Below are positions 1 to 8,331 of a DNA stretch of 64,000 nt, piece after piece (position 1 is the first letter of the stretch; each line of letters starts with the position of its first letter). Origin of the DNA: Rhizobium sp. CCGE531. GTDB lineage: Bacteria > Pseudomonadota > Alphaproteobacteria > Rhizobiales > Rhizobiaceae. Under the pieces are notes generated by a model. That model saw only the letters and a program-made list of their open reading frames with translations. It had not been told where the DNA came from and searched no databases. The stretch covers positions 992,001-1,056,000 of the forward strand of contig NZ_CP032685.1 in NCBI RefSeq assembly GCF_003627795.1, given 5' to 3'. The translations under genes were made by a program, and so were the position numbers.

Positions 1-93
1 AACAGCCCTCAATTCGACTAGGTCACATACCCATAAAATAGTTTTGGATTTGAATGATTTGTGATTCTCTGTCTGTCAGGCTTGGAGGCAGAG

Positions 94-459
94 ATGGCGC
101 GCTTTGATTTGACGGATTTCGAATGGTCGGTGATCGAACCCCTTCTGCCGACAAAGGTTCGTGGTAAGGCCCGCGTTGATGACCGACGCGTATTGAATGG
201 GATCTTCTGGCGGCTGAGAACTGGTGCGCCGTGGGCGGATATTCCCGCGCGCTATGGCCCTTATACGACCTGTGTCAACCGCTTTAACCGATGGCGTCAC
301 GCGGGGCATTGGGCACGTATTCTCGATGCAATATCAGAAGCTTACGATGGCGACATCCAGATGATCGACAGCTCGTCGATCCGCGTTCACCAACATGCTG
401 CCAACGGTCAAAAAAAGACGAGCGATCCGGTTGCATGGGTCGCTCGCGCGGCGGGCTGA
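94..459 (+). CDS. IS5-family transposase, upstream frame (OrfA)
   Basis: This is the N-terminal half of a DDE transposase: MARFDLTDFEWSVIEPLLP is the typical IS5/IS427 opening (DUF4096-like DNA-binding part), and MIDSSSIRVH near the end carries the first catalytic Asp. ATG at 94 is preferred over an upstream GTG at 61 because TTGGAGGCA lies just before it. The frame runs out shortly after CAA AAA AAG at 409-417. There A AAA AAG (411-417) is a classic -1 slippery heptamer that puts ribosomes into the downstream frame. OrfA alone lacks the other catalytic acids and is probably a regulator or by-product; the active enzyme would be the OrfAB fusion. Confidence 0.85.
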   Translation: MARFDLTDFEWSVIEPLLPTKVRGKARVDDRRVLNGIFWRLRTGAPWADIPARYGPYTTCVNRFNRWRHAGHWARILDAISEAYDGDIQMIDSSSIRVHQHAANGQKKTSDPVAWVARAAG

Positions 460-863
460 CAACCAAAATCCATGCTCTTGTCGATGCCGATGGCCGACCG
501 ATCCGCTTAAAGCTGACAGCCGGACAGGCCCATGACGGACGCTCGGCGACCGATATGTTTGCGACCATCGGGCCCGGTCAAATACTTCTGGCTGATCGCG
601 CTTATGATAGCGACAGGCTGCGACAAGACCTCAAAGCACGTGGAGCATGGGGCTGTATCCGTCCCATGCCAAACAGGGTCAATATTCCTGCCTTCAGCTC
701 ACGGCTCTACAAACAACGCAACGCTGTCGAGCGGTTCTTCAACAAACTCAAACACTTCCGGGCCATCGCAACACGATATGACAAACGCGACGACAACTTC
801 CTCGCATCTATCCAGCTCGCCTCAATTCGTATCTGGCTACGATCTTATGAGTCGGTGACCTAG
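411..863 (+). CDS. IS5-family transposase, downstream frame (OrfB), expressed by -1 frameshift
   Basis: This is the catalytic C-terminal half of the IS transposase. It contains RGGLTTKIHALVDADGRP, the second catalytic Asp in LLADRAYDS, and the Glu region NAVERFFNKLKHFRAIATRY, the usual IS5 order. The open frame extends back to about 291, but similarity to transposases begins only after the A7 run at 410-416, so it should be entered by a -1 slip rather than its own start. The stop codon TAG at 861-863 sits inside the right terminal repeat. The fused product would be about 255 residues, a normal length for this group. Confidence 0.85.
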   Translation, partial: KKDERSGCMGRSRGGLTTKIHALVDADGRPIRLKLTAGQAHDGRSATDMFATIGPGQILLADRAYDSDRLRQDLKARGAWGCIRPMPNRVNIPAFSSRLYKQRNAVERFFNKLKHFRAIATRYDKRDDNFLASIQLASIRIWLRSYESVT

Positions 864-941
864 TCTTCAACCAATAGTGATGGATGCAAATCACCGCTTT
901 CGCGAGCTTTGCCCATAAATCATCAACGTGAGAAGAGATCG

Positions 942-1568
942 ATGATCAGCCTCGGTGTTTTGACGACGTATATCTTGGTGGTGCTCGGTCTGATGGTCAT
1001 TCCCGGGCCTGCCACGCTGCTCACGCTCGCCAGAGCCGTCAGCGGCGGCAAGCGTGCCGGATTGGCAACCGGCCTTGGCATTGCCGCCGGCGATCTCCTC
1101 CATACGATGATGGCGACCTTCGGATTGTCGGCGCTGCTCGCCACATCCGCTTTGGCCTTCGAGATCGTCAAATATGCCGGTGTCATCTATCTGATCTATC
1201 TCGGCTTCAAGGCCTTCATCGAAAAGAGCGGCAGCATCGACGTCCCAACCGCGCAGGCCATCACGCCCATCCGGGCGTTTCGGCAAGGCTTCTTCACCGA
1301 GATCCTCAACCCCAAGACCGCCCTTTTCTTCCTGGCATTCCTGCCGCAGTTCATCCATCCGGAAAGCGGCTCCGTCATCGCGCAATTCGCACTGCTCGGC
1401 GCTATCTTCGTCGCCCTCAGCATTGGGGTCACGTCGCTTCTGGCGATCGGCGCCGGATCGATCGGCGGCTGGCTGCGCCGCAACCGCACCATCGGACGCT
1501 GGCAGGGAAAGGTTATCGGCACGATCTATATGGCATTGGGCGTGAGGCTTGCCCTTCAGCAGCAATGA
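942..1568 (+). CDS. LysE/RhtB-family amino-acid exporter
   Basis: Inner-membrane efflux protein of the LysE/RhtB superfamily, 208 residues from ATG 942, the usual size. The family motif is near the N-terminus (VIPGPATLLTLARAVSGG, residues about 19-36), then a basic loop KRAGLATGLGIAAGD, and NPKTALFFLAFLPQF near residue 125. About six hydrophobic segments are visible. ATG 942 has GAGAAGAG upstream; a TTG at 909 in frame would add a poorly conserved polar leader. The gene stands alone, directly downstream of the IS and convergent with the next gene. The exported substrate (homoserine, threonine, lysine or another) cannot be read from sequence. Confidence 0.85.
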   Translation: MISLGVLTTYILVVLGLMVIPGPATLLTLARAVSGGKRAGLATGLGIAAGDLLHTMMATFGLSALLATSALAFEIVKYAGVIYLIYLGFKAFIEKSGSIDVPTAQAITPIRAFRQGFFTEILNPKTALFFLAFLPQFIHPESGSVIAQFALLGAIFVALSIGVTSLLAIGAGSIGGWLRRNRTIGRWQGKVIGTIYMALGVRLALQQQ

Positions 1569-1665
1569 CGCGCTTTCGCGCAACCGGCTAAAACCTATGC
1601 CCGGGCCGTTCATCCATCCGGCTCTTTCGCGTGCTTCTGCCTATTTGCTTCCAGAGCCATCAGCT

Positions 1666-2619
1666 TCAGATATCGTCGGTGGCGACAGACTTTTCGGATA
1701 GCGGGACAAGAACTGTCGAAGCTTCTGTAAAAGCATCGTCCAGTATATCCAGCTTGCTGGCATGCGCATGCGCATATTCTTCGTAAAAGCCATGCGAGAT
1801 CCAGATCCGCGAACGACCCCGCCGACCGCTCCAGCCGATTCCGCCGATCGATTCCGCCGCTGCAAACTTGCGGCTGGTATGGGCTCGCGACAGGCCGAAT
1901 GATTGTGCGAGATAGGAAATCGAGCTTACATCCGTCAGCAGCCTATCTTGTCCCAGCATCTCCGGCTCTATTCCGGCAATCAGGCGGTCCATCAGCAAGC
2001 CGCCTGCATCGGCCCAGGTGAAGATCGTGTAGAGCGGGCCGGGGCTGCGTATCACAGGGCTCGTCAGGAGCGCGTGCGCGGCAAGCGGCTGGATCAACAT
2101 CACCAGGTTTTCCGGCTCCGAAAGAAACCGGGCCGCCCTGCTCCCTCCATCGATGAGATCGAGGGCCTGGAAATGCACGCTATACCAATGGGTCAGCATC
2201 AACAACGTAAGCGGCGCCGGCGCGACCTGATCCGATTGGCCATCGGCGATCGGACGAACGACATCATATTTCAGCGCTTCGTCGAAAAACGCATAGGCCG
2301 TGTTGCGGCTGGCAATACCGTATTGCAGCGCAAGGTTGCCGAGACTGCGTCTGCTCACCCCGCGCCGCGCCGTACGAACCGACCGAAAGTAATCGCCCAA
2401 TGCGGCATGGCACAGGAGCCAACGTTGCTGCGTGGCAAAAAGCGCCGCGGTCCGAGGCGACGCCTCGTAGACCGCGACAAAACTCCGTGCCAGTAACAGG
2501 ATGGCGCGGGGAAACATCTCCGCATCGATGAGACCGCCTGTCTTGCCGACCGGCCCTGTCCGGATTGCGCGTAGAGCATCAGCCGATCGAGCAACCGGAA
2601 AATCAAGCACCTTACCCAT
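1666..2619 (-). CDS. Unrecognised protein with a possible C-terminal helix-turn-helix
   Basis: I do not recognise this 317-residue protein. It starts MGKVLDFPVARSADALRA. A basic stretch resembles an ordered helix-turn-helix (RRGVSRRSLGNLALQYG, residues about 110-127). A second candidate lies toward the C-terminus (SSISYLAQSFGLSRAHTSRK), followed by a Gly/Arg-rich turn that could be a wing. The middle is helical with several hydrophobic stretches (PLTLLMLTHWYSVHF) but no clear signal peptide. ATG 2619 was chosen; an in-frame GTG at 2721 would add 34 residues. Transcribed divergently from the CadC-like gene at 2891, so it may be a regulator, but that is inference. Confidence 0.55.
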   Translation of the reverse strand: MGKVLDFPVARSADALRAIRTGPVGKTGGLIDAEMFPRAILLLARSFVAVYEASPRTAALFATQQRWLLCHAALGDYFRSVRTARRGVSRRSLGNLALQYGIASRNTAYAFFDEALKYDVVRPIADGQSDQVAPAPLTLLMLTHWYSVHFQALDLIDGGSRAARFLSEPENLVMLIQPLAAHALLTSPVIRSPGPLYTIFTWADAGGLLMDRLIAGIEPEMLGQDRLLTDVSSISYLAQSFGLSRAHTSRKFAAAESIGGIGWSGRRGRSRIWISHGFYEEYAHAHASKLDILDDAFTEASTVLVPLSEKSVATDDI

Positions 2620-2890
2620 GGGAAGCTTTCTCGAGATTGTCGGCTCGTTGACGCCCACGACGCAGCCATGCCGTTCACTACCGAACAATAGGCGGAGCAG
2701 CGCGGGACGTCCTGATAACACCCCAGCAAGCTTCTGATTTTTTCTGATATTTTTCTGAAATCAGCGATTCGGCAGACAAAATCAGCGGTTAGCCGATTTG
2801 GTTCTGGAATTGCGTCCGGCTTATCCGCGCAACGGCTCGTTTCCCGACAGGGCCTCGACACGTTGACTGTCGAGTTAAGCTCTCTTTATA
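2620..2890. promoter_or_regulatory. Divergent intergenic region
   Basis: About 270 bases separate the unknown minus-strand gene and the CadC-like plus-strand gene. The part around 2740-2900 is richer in A/T than its surroundings (GATTTTTTCTGATATTTTTC near 2738-2757, TTTATATTGCATCATATTTT near 2884-2903), which would suit promoters. No convincing operator or RNA structure was found. Confidence 0.35.
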
Positions 2891-4645
2891 TTGCATCATA
2901 TTTTAAACCTTGCAGTTGAGGATCGTTGGGAGCAGGTGTTCTTTTTTGCCGGGTTCGTTCTCGATCCAGATCGTGCCGAGCTTCATGGGCCGGACGGCTC
3001 GGCGATCCGGCTGCGCCCCAAAGCGTTTGAACTGCTGAGACTGCTCGTCGCGAACAACAGGCGCATCGTTGGCAAGCAGGAACTGATGGAGGCCGTCTGG
3101 CCGGGCATTTATGTCGCAGAGGACAGCCTGTTTCAGTGCGTTCGTGAAATCCGCACGGCATTGGGTGATACGGAACGGCACATGATCAAGCTTGTGTCCG
3201 GCCGCGGCTATCTCTTCACCGCCGAGGTCTCCACCGAACAGCCGGGATCGGCTCCACTGCCTGTCGCGATCGATACTCAAGCTTCAGATGCTGGGCCACG
3301 ATACCGGCCCGGCTCGCGCAAGGCTCTGGCTTTCGGGGCATTTGCAATTCTGTGTGCGATCGTCGTCGTGTTCAGCCTCACCGTCTTTTCCTTCAGGATC
3401 GGCGATGTCTTCGGATCGAGCCGGCCGATCGTCGAAGTCCTGCCGATCGTTGACAGCATCGGCGATCCTCAAAGCAACGCGCTGGCGCAAGCAGTCGCGG
3501 CCGAGATGATCAACGGCTTAGCGAAGATCGACGGAATCCGCTTGATAGCCTCCAGGGAACAAGGCCCGGTGAAGACGGCCGAAGCGATTTCAGGACATGC
3601 CCACGGAGCCGGTCTCCTCCTTCAGGGAGAGCTGCAAAGAAGCCCGCAATCCTGGATCTTTCAGACACGCCTGATCAATGTGGGCAGCCGGGAAATCGAA
3701 TCCGTTGCTGAAATTACGCTCGACGCCAGCGAACCCGACAAGCAGCGTCTCGCAGCTCGGCTCGCTGCCGGCGCGGGCTATGAACTTGCACTCCGCCTGA
3801 ACAAATTTGGCCAAACCGACGACGAACGGCCGACGGGAGCCGCCAGCGTCGCGATACAACAGGCAACCGCATCGATTAACCAGACGACAAAGGAACGCTT
3901 TGCGACGGCGCGCGCGATCCTTGAAAAATATCTGAGCGATCAGCCGAACAATGCCGATCTCCAGATCGCGCTTGCGGCGCTGCATCTGCGTGGGGTCCAG
4001 CTGGCCTGGTATAGTCCGGCGGAGGGCAAGGCAGCTGAGAATGAGGCAGGATCCCTATTGGAACACGCCCTGCGGACCAGACCGGACTCCATCCCGGTGC
4101 TTGGGGTCTATTGTCGTTTTCTGACCGTCACCAACCAATTTTCGGAGAGCCTCGTGGCCTGCGCAAGAGCGTTGAGCCTCAATCCCTGGGATGGCACGGC
4201 CTTGTTCCATCTCGGCCTCACACAGATTCAATTGGGGCGTTTCGAGGATGCGCTCGCAACATTCGAGCAGGCAGACCGCTTCAATACGCCGGAGGTTTCG
4301 CGCTGGACCTGGCTGTTGGGGGCGGGATGGGCCGATATAATTTTGAATCACAATGAAGACGCGATTGGGTGGCTGCAGCGTTCTATCGCAATCACACCAG
4401 GAACGGGACGCGCGCACATGCTCCTAGCTATCGCCTATCAGCGATTGGGCCGATCAGATGACGCAAAGCAGGCCCTTGCCGAGGGATTGCAGCTGCGGCC
4501 GGGCTCGACAGCCGCCAATATTTCCCTGCCCACTCGCAACACCAGCCCGACCTATCTCGAAGCGCGCCAGAAGATTATCCAAACGCTGATCGAGATCGGG
4601 TTACCCGCGGGCGATGATGAGCAAAAGCCAGACGACAAGAAGTGA
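2891..4645 (+). CDS. CadC-like winged-helix transcription regulator with transmembrane segment and TPR domain
   Basis: A 584-residue membrane-anchored regulator. Residues about 18-112 form an OmpR-type winged helix (GFVLDPDRAELHGPDGSAIR, RPKAFELLRLLVANN, VSGRGYLF). One membrane helix follows at about 145-168. Residues about 180-300 resemble the periplasmic TolB-like region seen in CadC-like and adenylate-cyclase-like proteins, and about 345-545 hold TPR-like helical repeats (NPWDGTALFHLGLTQIQLGR, GRAHMLLAIAYQRLGR). A DNA-binding domain inside and a TPR sensor outside suggest one-component signalling. The start is uncertain: TTG 2891 gives the longest frame, with other TTG/GTG choices within 50 bases. 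The input signal is unknown. Confidence 0.75.
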   Translation: MHHILNLAVEDRWEQVFFFAGFVLDPDRAELHGPDGSAIRLRPKAFELLRLLVANNRRIVGKQELMEAVWPGIYVAEDSLFQCVREIRTALGDTERHMIKLVSGRGYLFTAEVSTEQPGSAPLPVAIDTQASDAGPRYRPGSRKALAFGAFAILCAIVVVFSLTVFSFRIGDVFGSSRPIVEVLPIVDSIGDPQSNALAQAVAAEMINGLAKIDGIRLIASREQGPVKTAEAISGHAHGAGLLLQGELQRSPQSWIFQTRLINVGSREIESVAEITLDASEPDKQRLAARLAAGAGYELALRLNKFGQTDDERPTGAASVAIQQATASINQTTKERFATARAILEKYLSDQPNNADLQIALAALHLRGVQLAWYSPAEGKAAENEAGSLLEHALRTRPDSIPVLGVYCRFLTVTNQFSESLVACARALSLNPWDGTALFHLGLTQIQLGRFEDALATFEQADRFNTPEVSRWTWLLGAGWADIILNHNEDAIGWLQRSIAITPGTGRAHMLLAIAYQRLGRSDDAKQALAEGLQLRPGSTAANISLPTRNTSPTYLEARQKIIQTLIEIGLPAGDDEQKPDDKK

Positions 4646-4749
4646 CGACGATGCGTTGTCGAATATCCCGCGTCGGCTATCGAATTCGCAGGCGGCCACT
4701 CTTCTGCTGTCGATCAGAGGCGACGCGAGCTGAACACCGGCCCTCTCCA

Positions 4750-5172
4750 TCAGCGTGTTCGTCGCGTTACCGGTGCGCTGCTTGCCGAGGCGACTGAACT
4801 ATTGGCTTTGCGTCCCCGCGCGCTCGGCTTCGGCGGCAGGCTCTTTCCGTATTCGTTCCACCAGACCGTCAGCGCTTCCATCGTCGGGCCGAGCCCCCGC
4901 GCTTTAGGAGTGATCTCGTAGTCAACGCGAGGTGGCACCTCCGCGAACACTGTGCGCGAAATGAGCCCATCCGCCTCGAGTTCGCGCAGTTGGGCCGTCA
5001 GCATGTGCTGGGTAATGCCGGGGATCGCTTTGCGCAGTTCTCCGAAACGATAGACCCGCTGATTCAGCAGCCACATGATCTCCAGTTTCCATTTGCCCGA
5101 GAGCAGCGCGAATGCGCGCCGCATCTCCTCGTGCATGTTGATCTCGTCATCGGCCATGGTCTGGTTTTCCAT
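4750..5172 (-). CDS. HxlR-family transcriptional regulator
   Basis: A 140-residue winged-helix repressor of the HxlR/MarR-like class. The conserved core is clear: FALLSGKWKLEIMWLL at residues about 21-36, YRFGELRKAIPGITQHMLTA, LRELEADGLISRTV, and VDYEITPKARGL. The C-terminus is a basic Ser/Ala-rich tail. It faces the DoxX/SDR pair and the divergent space holds nested inverted repeats (5173-5217), so it most likely controls that pair and itself. HxlR regulators often respond to electrophiles or quinones; the inducer here is unknown. ATG 5157 (MADDEIN) is an alternative start. Confidence 0.88.
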   Translation of the reverse strand: MENQTMADDEINMHEEMRRAFALLSGKWKLEIMWLLNQRVYRFGELRKAIPGITQHMLTAQLRELEADGLISRTVFAEVPPRVDYEITPKARGLGPTMEALTVWWNEYGKSLPPKPSARGRKANSSVASASSAPVTRRTR

Positions 5173-5217
5173 ACTAATAGCAAGTAATTCATCCTACTTG
5201 CAGATATCAATATTAGT
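5173..5217. promoter_or_regulatory. Nested inverted repeats, candidate HxlR operator
   Basis: GCAAGTA (5180-5186) and TACTTGC (5195-5201) are perfect inverted 7-mers around an 8-base spacer. They are framed by a second perfect pair, ACTAATA (5173-5179) and TATTAGT (5211-5217). The block lies just upstream of the HxlR start and in front of the divergent DoxX gene. HxlR dimers bind such dyads, so autoregulation plus control of doxX/SDR is likely, though not shown. Confidence 0.6.
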
Positions 5218-5319
5218 CGACATTTTCAATGTGGACAGCGGTTGGGCATGTGAAAAATGCGCGCTGGCCCTGATTTGGAAATTTGCGAAACAGTAAGAGC
5301 AGCGACGAGGAAAAACCGC

Positions 5320-5712
5320 ATGGCCGCGACATACATCTACTGGAGCAGCACGATACTATTGTCGCTGCTGTATCTGAGCTCCGCGTTTCTATACCTGACC
5401 AAGGGAGACTGGGTTCGCCAGACGCTCGCCGGGCTGAACTACCCGGCTCCTTACCTCGTCCCGTTGATGATCGTAGTGAAGGTGCTTGGGCCGATCGCGA
5501 TCCTCTCGCGTGTCAGCGTTCCCCTGAGCGATCTGGCCTATGCCGGTATCTTCTTTCACCTGGTGCTGTCCGGCTCGGCGCATCTTGGTGTCCGCAAGCC
5601 CATGGGGGCTTTGCCGGCAATCATCGGCCTCGCGCTGCTGGCCGCTTCCTTCACCGCACAGAATGCCGCGCGCGACGTGCCGTCGCCTTACGCTCAACTC
5701 GCCGTGCGCTGA
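5320..5712 (+). CDS. DoxX-like small membrane protein
   Basis: A 130-residue inner-membrane protein with four predicted hydrophobic helices. It has the DoxX-like pattern: an N-terminal helix with SSAFLYLTKG, a central PLMIVVKVLGPIAILS, and a last helix near GALPAIIGLALLAASF. ATG 5320 follows GACGAGG at good spacing; the frame stays open to 5257 without a better signal. It is followed 40 bases later by an SDR and faces an HxlR regulator, a common arrangement for oxidative or electrophile stress loci. Biochemical role is unknown for most of this family. Confidence 0.8.
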   Translation: MAATYIYWSSTILLSLLYLSSAFLYLTKGDWVRQTLAGLNYPAPYLVPLMIVVKVLGPIAILSRVSVPLSDLAYAGIFFHLVLSGSAHLGVRKPMGALPAIIGLALLAASFTAQNAARDVPSPYAQLAVR

Positions 5713-5752
5713 CGCGGCGAAACCCATCAACACCCAGAACATGGAGAAGATC

Positions 5753-6496
5753 ATGGGTAGACTCGAAGGAAAAGTTGCGCTCGTCACCGGCGCCAGTCGC
5801 GGCATCGGCCGCGCCACTGCCAAGCTGTTCGCGGCAGAAGGCGCCAAGGTCGCCCTGCTGTCGCGTACGCCAGCCAGCGTCGAGGCTGTCGTGGCGGACA
5901 TCGAGGCCGACGGCGGCATCGCGTTGTCGGTTCCCGCCGATATCGGCAAGGCCGATGAGATCAAGGCTGCTGTAGACAAGGTGGTGGCCGCCTATGGCTG
6001 GCTCGACATTCTCGTAAACAATGCCTTCGATCCGTCTGTTCCCTACTCATCCATCCTGGAACTCTCGACGGATCAGCTACAGCGCAATTTTGACATCGGC
6101 CCGATCGCCTATCTGCACTTCATGCAGGCGGCATATCCGCACCTCAAGGCGAGCGAACAGGGCCGCGTCATCAACTTCGGCTCGATGGCCGGCGTGATCG
6201 GCCTCGCCGGTATGGGTCCTTACAACATGGCGAAAGAGGCCGTGCGGGCGCTCACGAGAACGGCCGCACGCGAGTGGGCTGCGGACAAGATCACCGTCAA
6301 TAATGTCCTACCGGTGGCTGAAACATGGGGGCCTGAAGCCAATGTTCCACCGCCGACAAACCCGCTCGGCCGTTACGGATCGCCGGAAGAAGACATCGCG
6401 CCTGTCGTTCTCTTCCTCGCGAGCAAGGATGCGCAATTCCTGACGGGCTACACGCTCACGCCTGATGGCGGCTTACTCATCGATAGCGCGCGCTGA
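5753..6496 (+). CDS. Short-chain dehydrogenase/reductase
   Basis: A classical SDR of 247 residues. It has the nucleotide-binding motif VTGASRGIGRATAKLF near residue 12, the NNAF variant of the NNAG motif, and a catalytic Ser-Tyr-Lys set (NFGSMAG, then YNMAKEA with Tyr and Lys four apart). The C-terminal FLTGYTLTPDGGLL is typical. ATG 5753 is preceded by GGAGAAG; ATG 5741 would add four residues. It forms an operon with the DoxX-like gene under likely HxlR control. Substrate unknown; a quinone or aldehyde reductase role fits the context only loosely. Confidence 0.85.
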   Translation: MGRLEGKVALVTGASRGIGRATAKLFAAEGAKVALLSRTPASVEAVVADIEADGGIALSVPADIGKADEIKAAVDKVVAAYGWLDILVNNAFDPSVPYSSILELSTDQLQRNFDIGPIAYLHFMQAAYPHLKASEQGRVINFGSMAGVIGLAGMGPYNMAKEAVRALTRTAAREWAADKITVNNVLPVAETWGPEANVPPPTNPLGRYGSPEEDIAPVVLFLASKDAQFLTGYTLTPDGGLLIDSAR

Positions 6497-6605
6497 TCGG
6501 CAACGACTACGTCAAGATCGTCCGACTGGCGGCGGCAATGCCATAGCCGCCGAACGGGCAAAACCCGGCGCCCAAAAGCGCCCGGGTTCCCGAGTATCCT
6601 CGAGC

Positions 6606-7442
6606 TTAACGGCGCGGACCGAAAGGACGAAGCGCCATGTGGCGGTTGACGTCCTTGTAGAGCAGGTAGCGGAAGGGACCGGGGCCTCCGGCATAGCAGG
6701 CCTGCGGGCAGAAGGCGCGCAGCCACATGAAGTCGCCGGCCTCCACCTCGACCCAATCCTGGTTCAGACGATAGACGGCCTTGCCTTCCAGCACGTAGAG
6801 GCCGTGCTCCATGACATGGGTTTCCGCGAAGGGAATGACGGCGCCGGGCTGCAGGGTGACGATCGTCACATGCATGTCGTGGCGCAGGTCGGAGGGATCG
6901 ACGAAGCGGGTAGTCGCCCAGCCTCCGTCGGTGCCCGGCATGACCGACGGCGTGATGTCCTTCTCGTTGAGGATGAGCGGCTGCGGATGATCCAACCCCT
7001 CGACAGCCTCGTAGGCCTTGCGAATCCAGTGGAAGCGGGCATGCGCGCCCGCGCGGTTGTGCAGCGACCACTTCAGGCCCGGCGGCAGGAAGGCATAGCC
7101 GCCCGGCTGGAGGACATGCTTGCCGGAGGGCAGTGTCAGTTCGATCTCACCGTCGACGACGAAGAGCACGCCTTCGGCCTCGGCATCCTGTTCCGGCCTG
7201 TCGCTGCCGCCACCCGGCGCCACTTCCATGACATATTGCGAAAAGGTCTCGGCGAAACCAGAGAGCGGCCGTGCGATCACCCAGCAGCGGGTATCGTTCC
7301 AGAAGGGCAGATAGCTGGTGACGATGTCCTGCATCACCCCCTTGGGGATGACGGCATAGGCCTCCGTGAATACCGCCCGCCCCGTCAGGAGATCGCTCTG
7401 CGGCGGATGACCGCCAAGAGAAGAATAGTAATTTCTTTGCAT
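6606..7442 (-). CDS. allE: (S)-ureidoglycine aminohydrolase (bicupin)
   Basis: A 278-residue two-cupin protein that converts (S)-ureidoglycine to (S)-ureidoglycolate and ammonia late in purine degradation. The first cupin carries GVLFVVDGEIELTLPSGKHV and PGGYAFLPPG. The second has the metal-site stretch PFAETHVMEHGLYVLEGK and ends WLRAFCPQACYAGG, all characteristic of the AllE/YlbA family. The open ends are well conserved, including YSSLGGHPPQSDLLTGRAVF. It lies some 38 kb from the rest of the purine genes (45.5-56.4 kb). Its neighbours, an SDR and an exported ankyrin protein, are not obviously related. Confidence 0.88.
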   Translation of the reverse strand: MQRNYYSSLGGHPPQSDLLTGRAVFTEAYAVIPKGVMQDIVTSYLPFWNDTRCWVIARPLSGFAETFSQYVMEVAPGGGSDRPEQDAEAEGVLFVVDGEIELTLPSGKHVLQPGGYAFLPPGLKWSLHNRAGAHARFHWIRKAYEAVEGLDHPQPLILNEKDITPSVMPGTDGGWATTRFVDPSDLRHDMHVTIVTLQPGAVIPFAETHVMEHGLYVLEGKAVYRLNQDWVEVEAGDFMWLRAFCPQACYAGGPGPFRYLLYKDVNRHMALRPFGPRR

Positions 7443-7532
7443 CGTCTGGATCCTTCATTCTCATGGTTTCGCGGAGGCTGCGGCATGTGCCTCCGCCATA
7501 TAGCGGATTGCGCTACAAGCGGAAATGCCGCG

Positions 7533-8198
7533 TCACGTGGCCCCCGCTTTCTCAAGCAATTTCACTATCTTGTCGTAGCCGCGGCTGCGGGCATGCTGAA
7601 GCGGCATTACGCCGTCATTGTCGGCGAGATTGACGTTTGCGCCGGCAACGATCAGCAGTTCGACGATCCGAACGTGAGGTGGACCGCCATCGCTGAGGAT
7701 GATCGCCTCCAAAAGCGCCGTCCAGCCGAGCCGGTTGACATGGTCGACATCGACCCCGGCCTTGATCAAGGTATCGACCGTTTCGACATGGCCGCGCTCG
7801 GACGCGGGAATGAGCGCCGTGCCGCCATAGCGATTGATGCTTTTGAGATCCGCGCCATGAGCAAGCGCGAGCTTGAGAATATCAAGATGGCCGCGGGCGC
7901 CGGCATAGAGATAGGGACTGTCCTCAATCTCGTCCTTGGCATTGACGTTAGCGTCTGCCTCGATCAGCGCCCGCGCGGCCTCCACCTTGCTGCCATGCGT
8001 CGCGACAAGCAGTGCCGTCGCGCCGCTTGCGTCTCGCGTCTCGATGTCGGCGCCGCTGGCGAGCAGTTCCCGGATGGCGGCGACGTCGCCCGCTGCGGCC
8101 GCCTTGTGTAATCGAAGATCCATTGTATCGCCGAAGGCAAGGAAAGGAGTGCAGACAGCCGTCAGGAAAAGCCAGGCTGACAGCAAAAATTTCAACAT
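7533..8198 (-). CDS. Exported ankyrin-repeat protein
   Basis: A 221-residue protein with an N-terminal signal peptide (MLKFLLSAWLFLTAVCTPFL, likely cleavage near residue 23-25). At least five ankyrin repeats follow, recognisable by GDVAAIRELLASGADIETRD, GATALLVATHGS, GHLDILKLALAHGADL, GHVETVDTLIKAGVDVD and RIVELLIVAGANVN. It is therefore probably a periplasmic scaffold or binding protein. No enzyme domain is attached. In other bacteria such genes can pair with catalases or effector proteins, but no such partner is adjacent here, so the partner is unknown. Confidence 0.85.
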   Translation of the reverse strand: MLKFLLSAWLFLTAVCTPFLAFGDTMDLRLHKAAAAGDVAAIRELLASGADIETRDASGATALLVATHGSKVEAARALIEADANVNAKDEIEDSPYLYAGARGHLDILKLALAHGADLKSINRYGGTALIPASERGHVETVDTLIKAGVDVDHVNRLGWTALLEAIILSDGGPPHVRIVELLIVAGANVNLADNDGVMPLQHARSRGYDKIVKLLEKAGAT

Positions 8199-8331
8199 GC
8201 CTCATCTCGTTGGTGTTTCTGTCTGAACCTAGCAGGGAACTCCGCTCCAGAAAATCGAATATCCAAGCCGGGACCGCTGAGAAAATGAAAACACTTTCAG
8301 GATTTTCCGTTGCTATGACCGAGCCATAGCT

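Larger units (their letters stand above)
18..863 (+). mobile_element. IS5-family insertion sequence (IS427-like group), apparently complete
   Basis: The ends form imperfect inverted repeats: left 18-36 and right 845-863 (read as reverse complement) agree at 16 of 19 positions, starting CTAGGTCAC and closing with CATAA. The outermost CTA/TAG may contain the TA target duplication typical of this group, so the mobile unit is about 20-861. The two transposase frames fill the inside completely and the second stop codon lies within the right repeat. Family assignment rests on the DDE transposase sequence. No other copy is present in the window. Confidence 0.85.

Noticed and set aside
6465..8111. 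Long plus-strand frame across the aminohydrolase and ankyrin genes, about 548 codons
   Set aside because: It spans two well-supported minus-strand genes and their gap, which a real gene would not do, and has no known domain.
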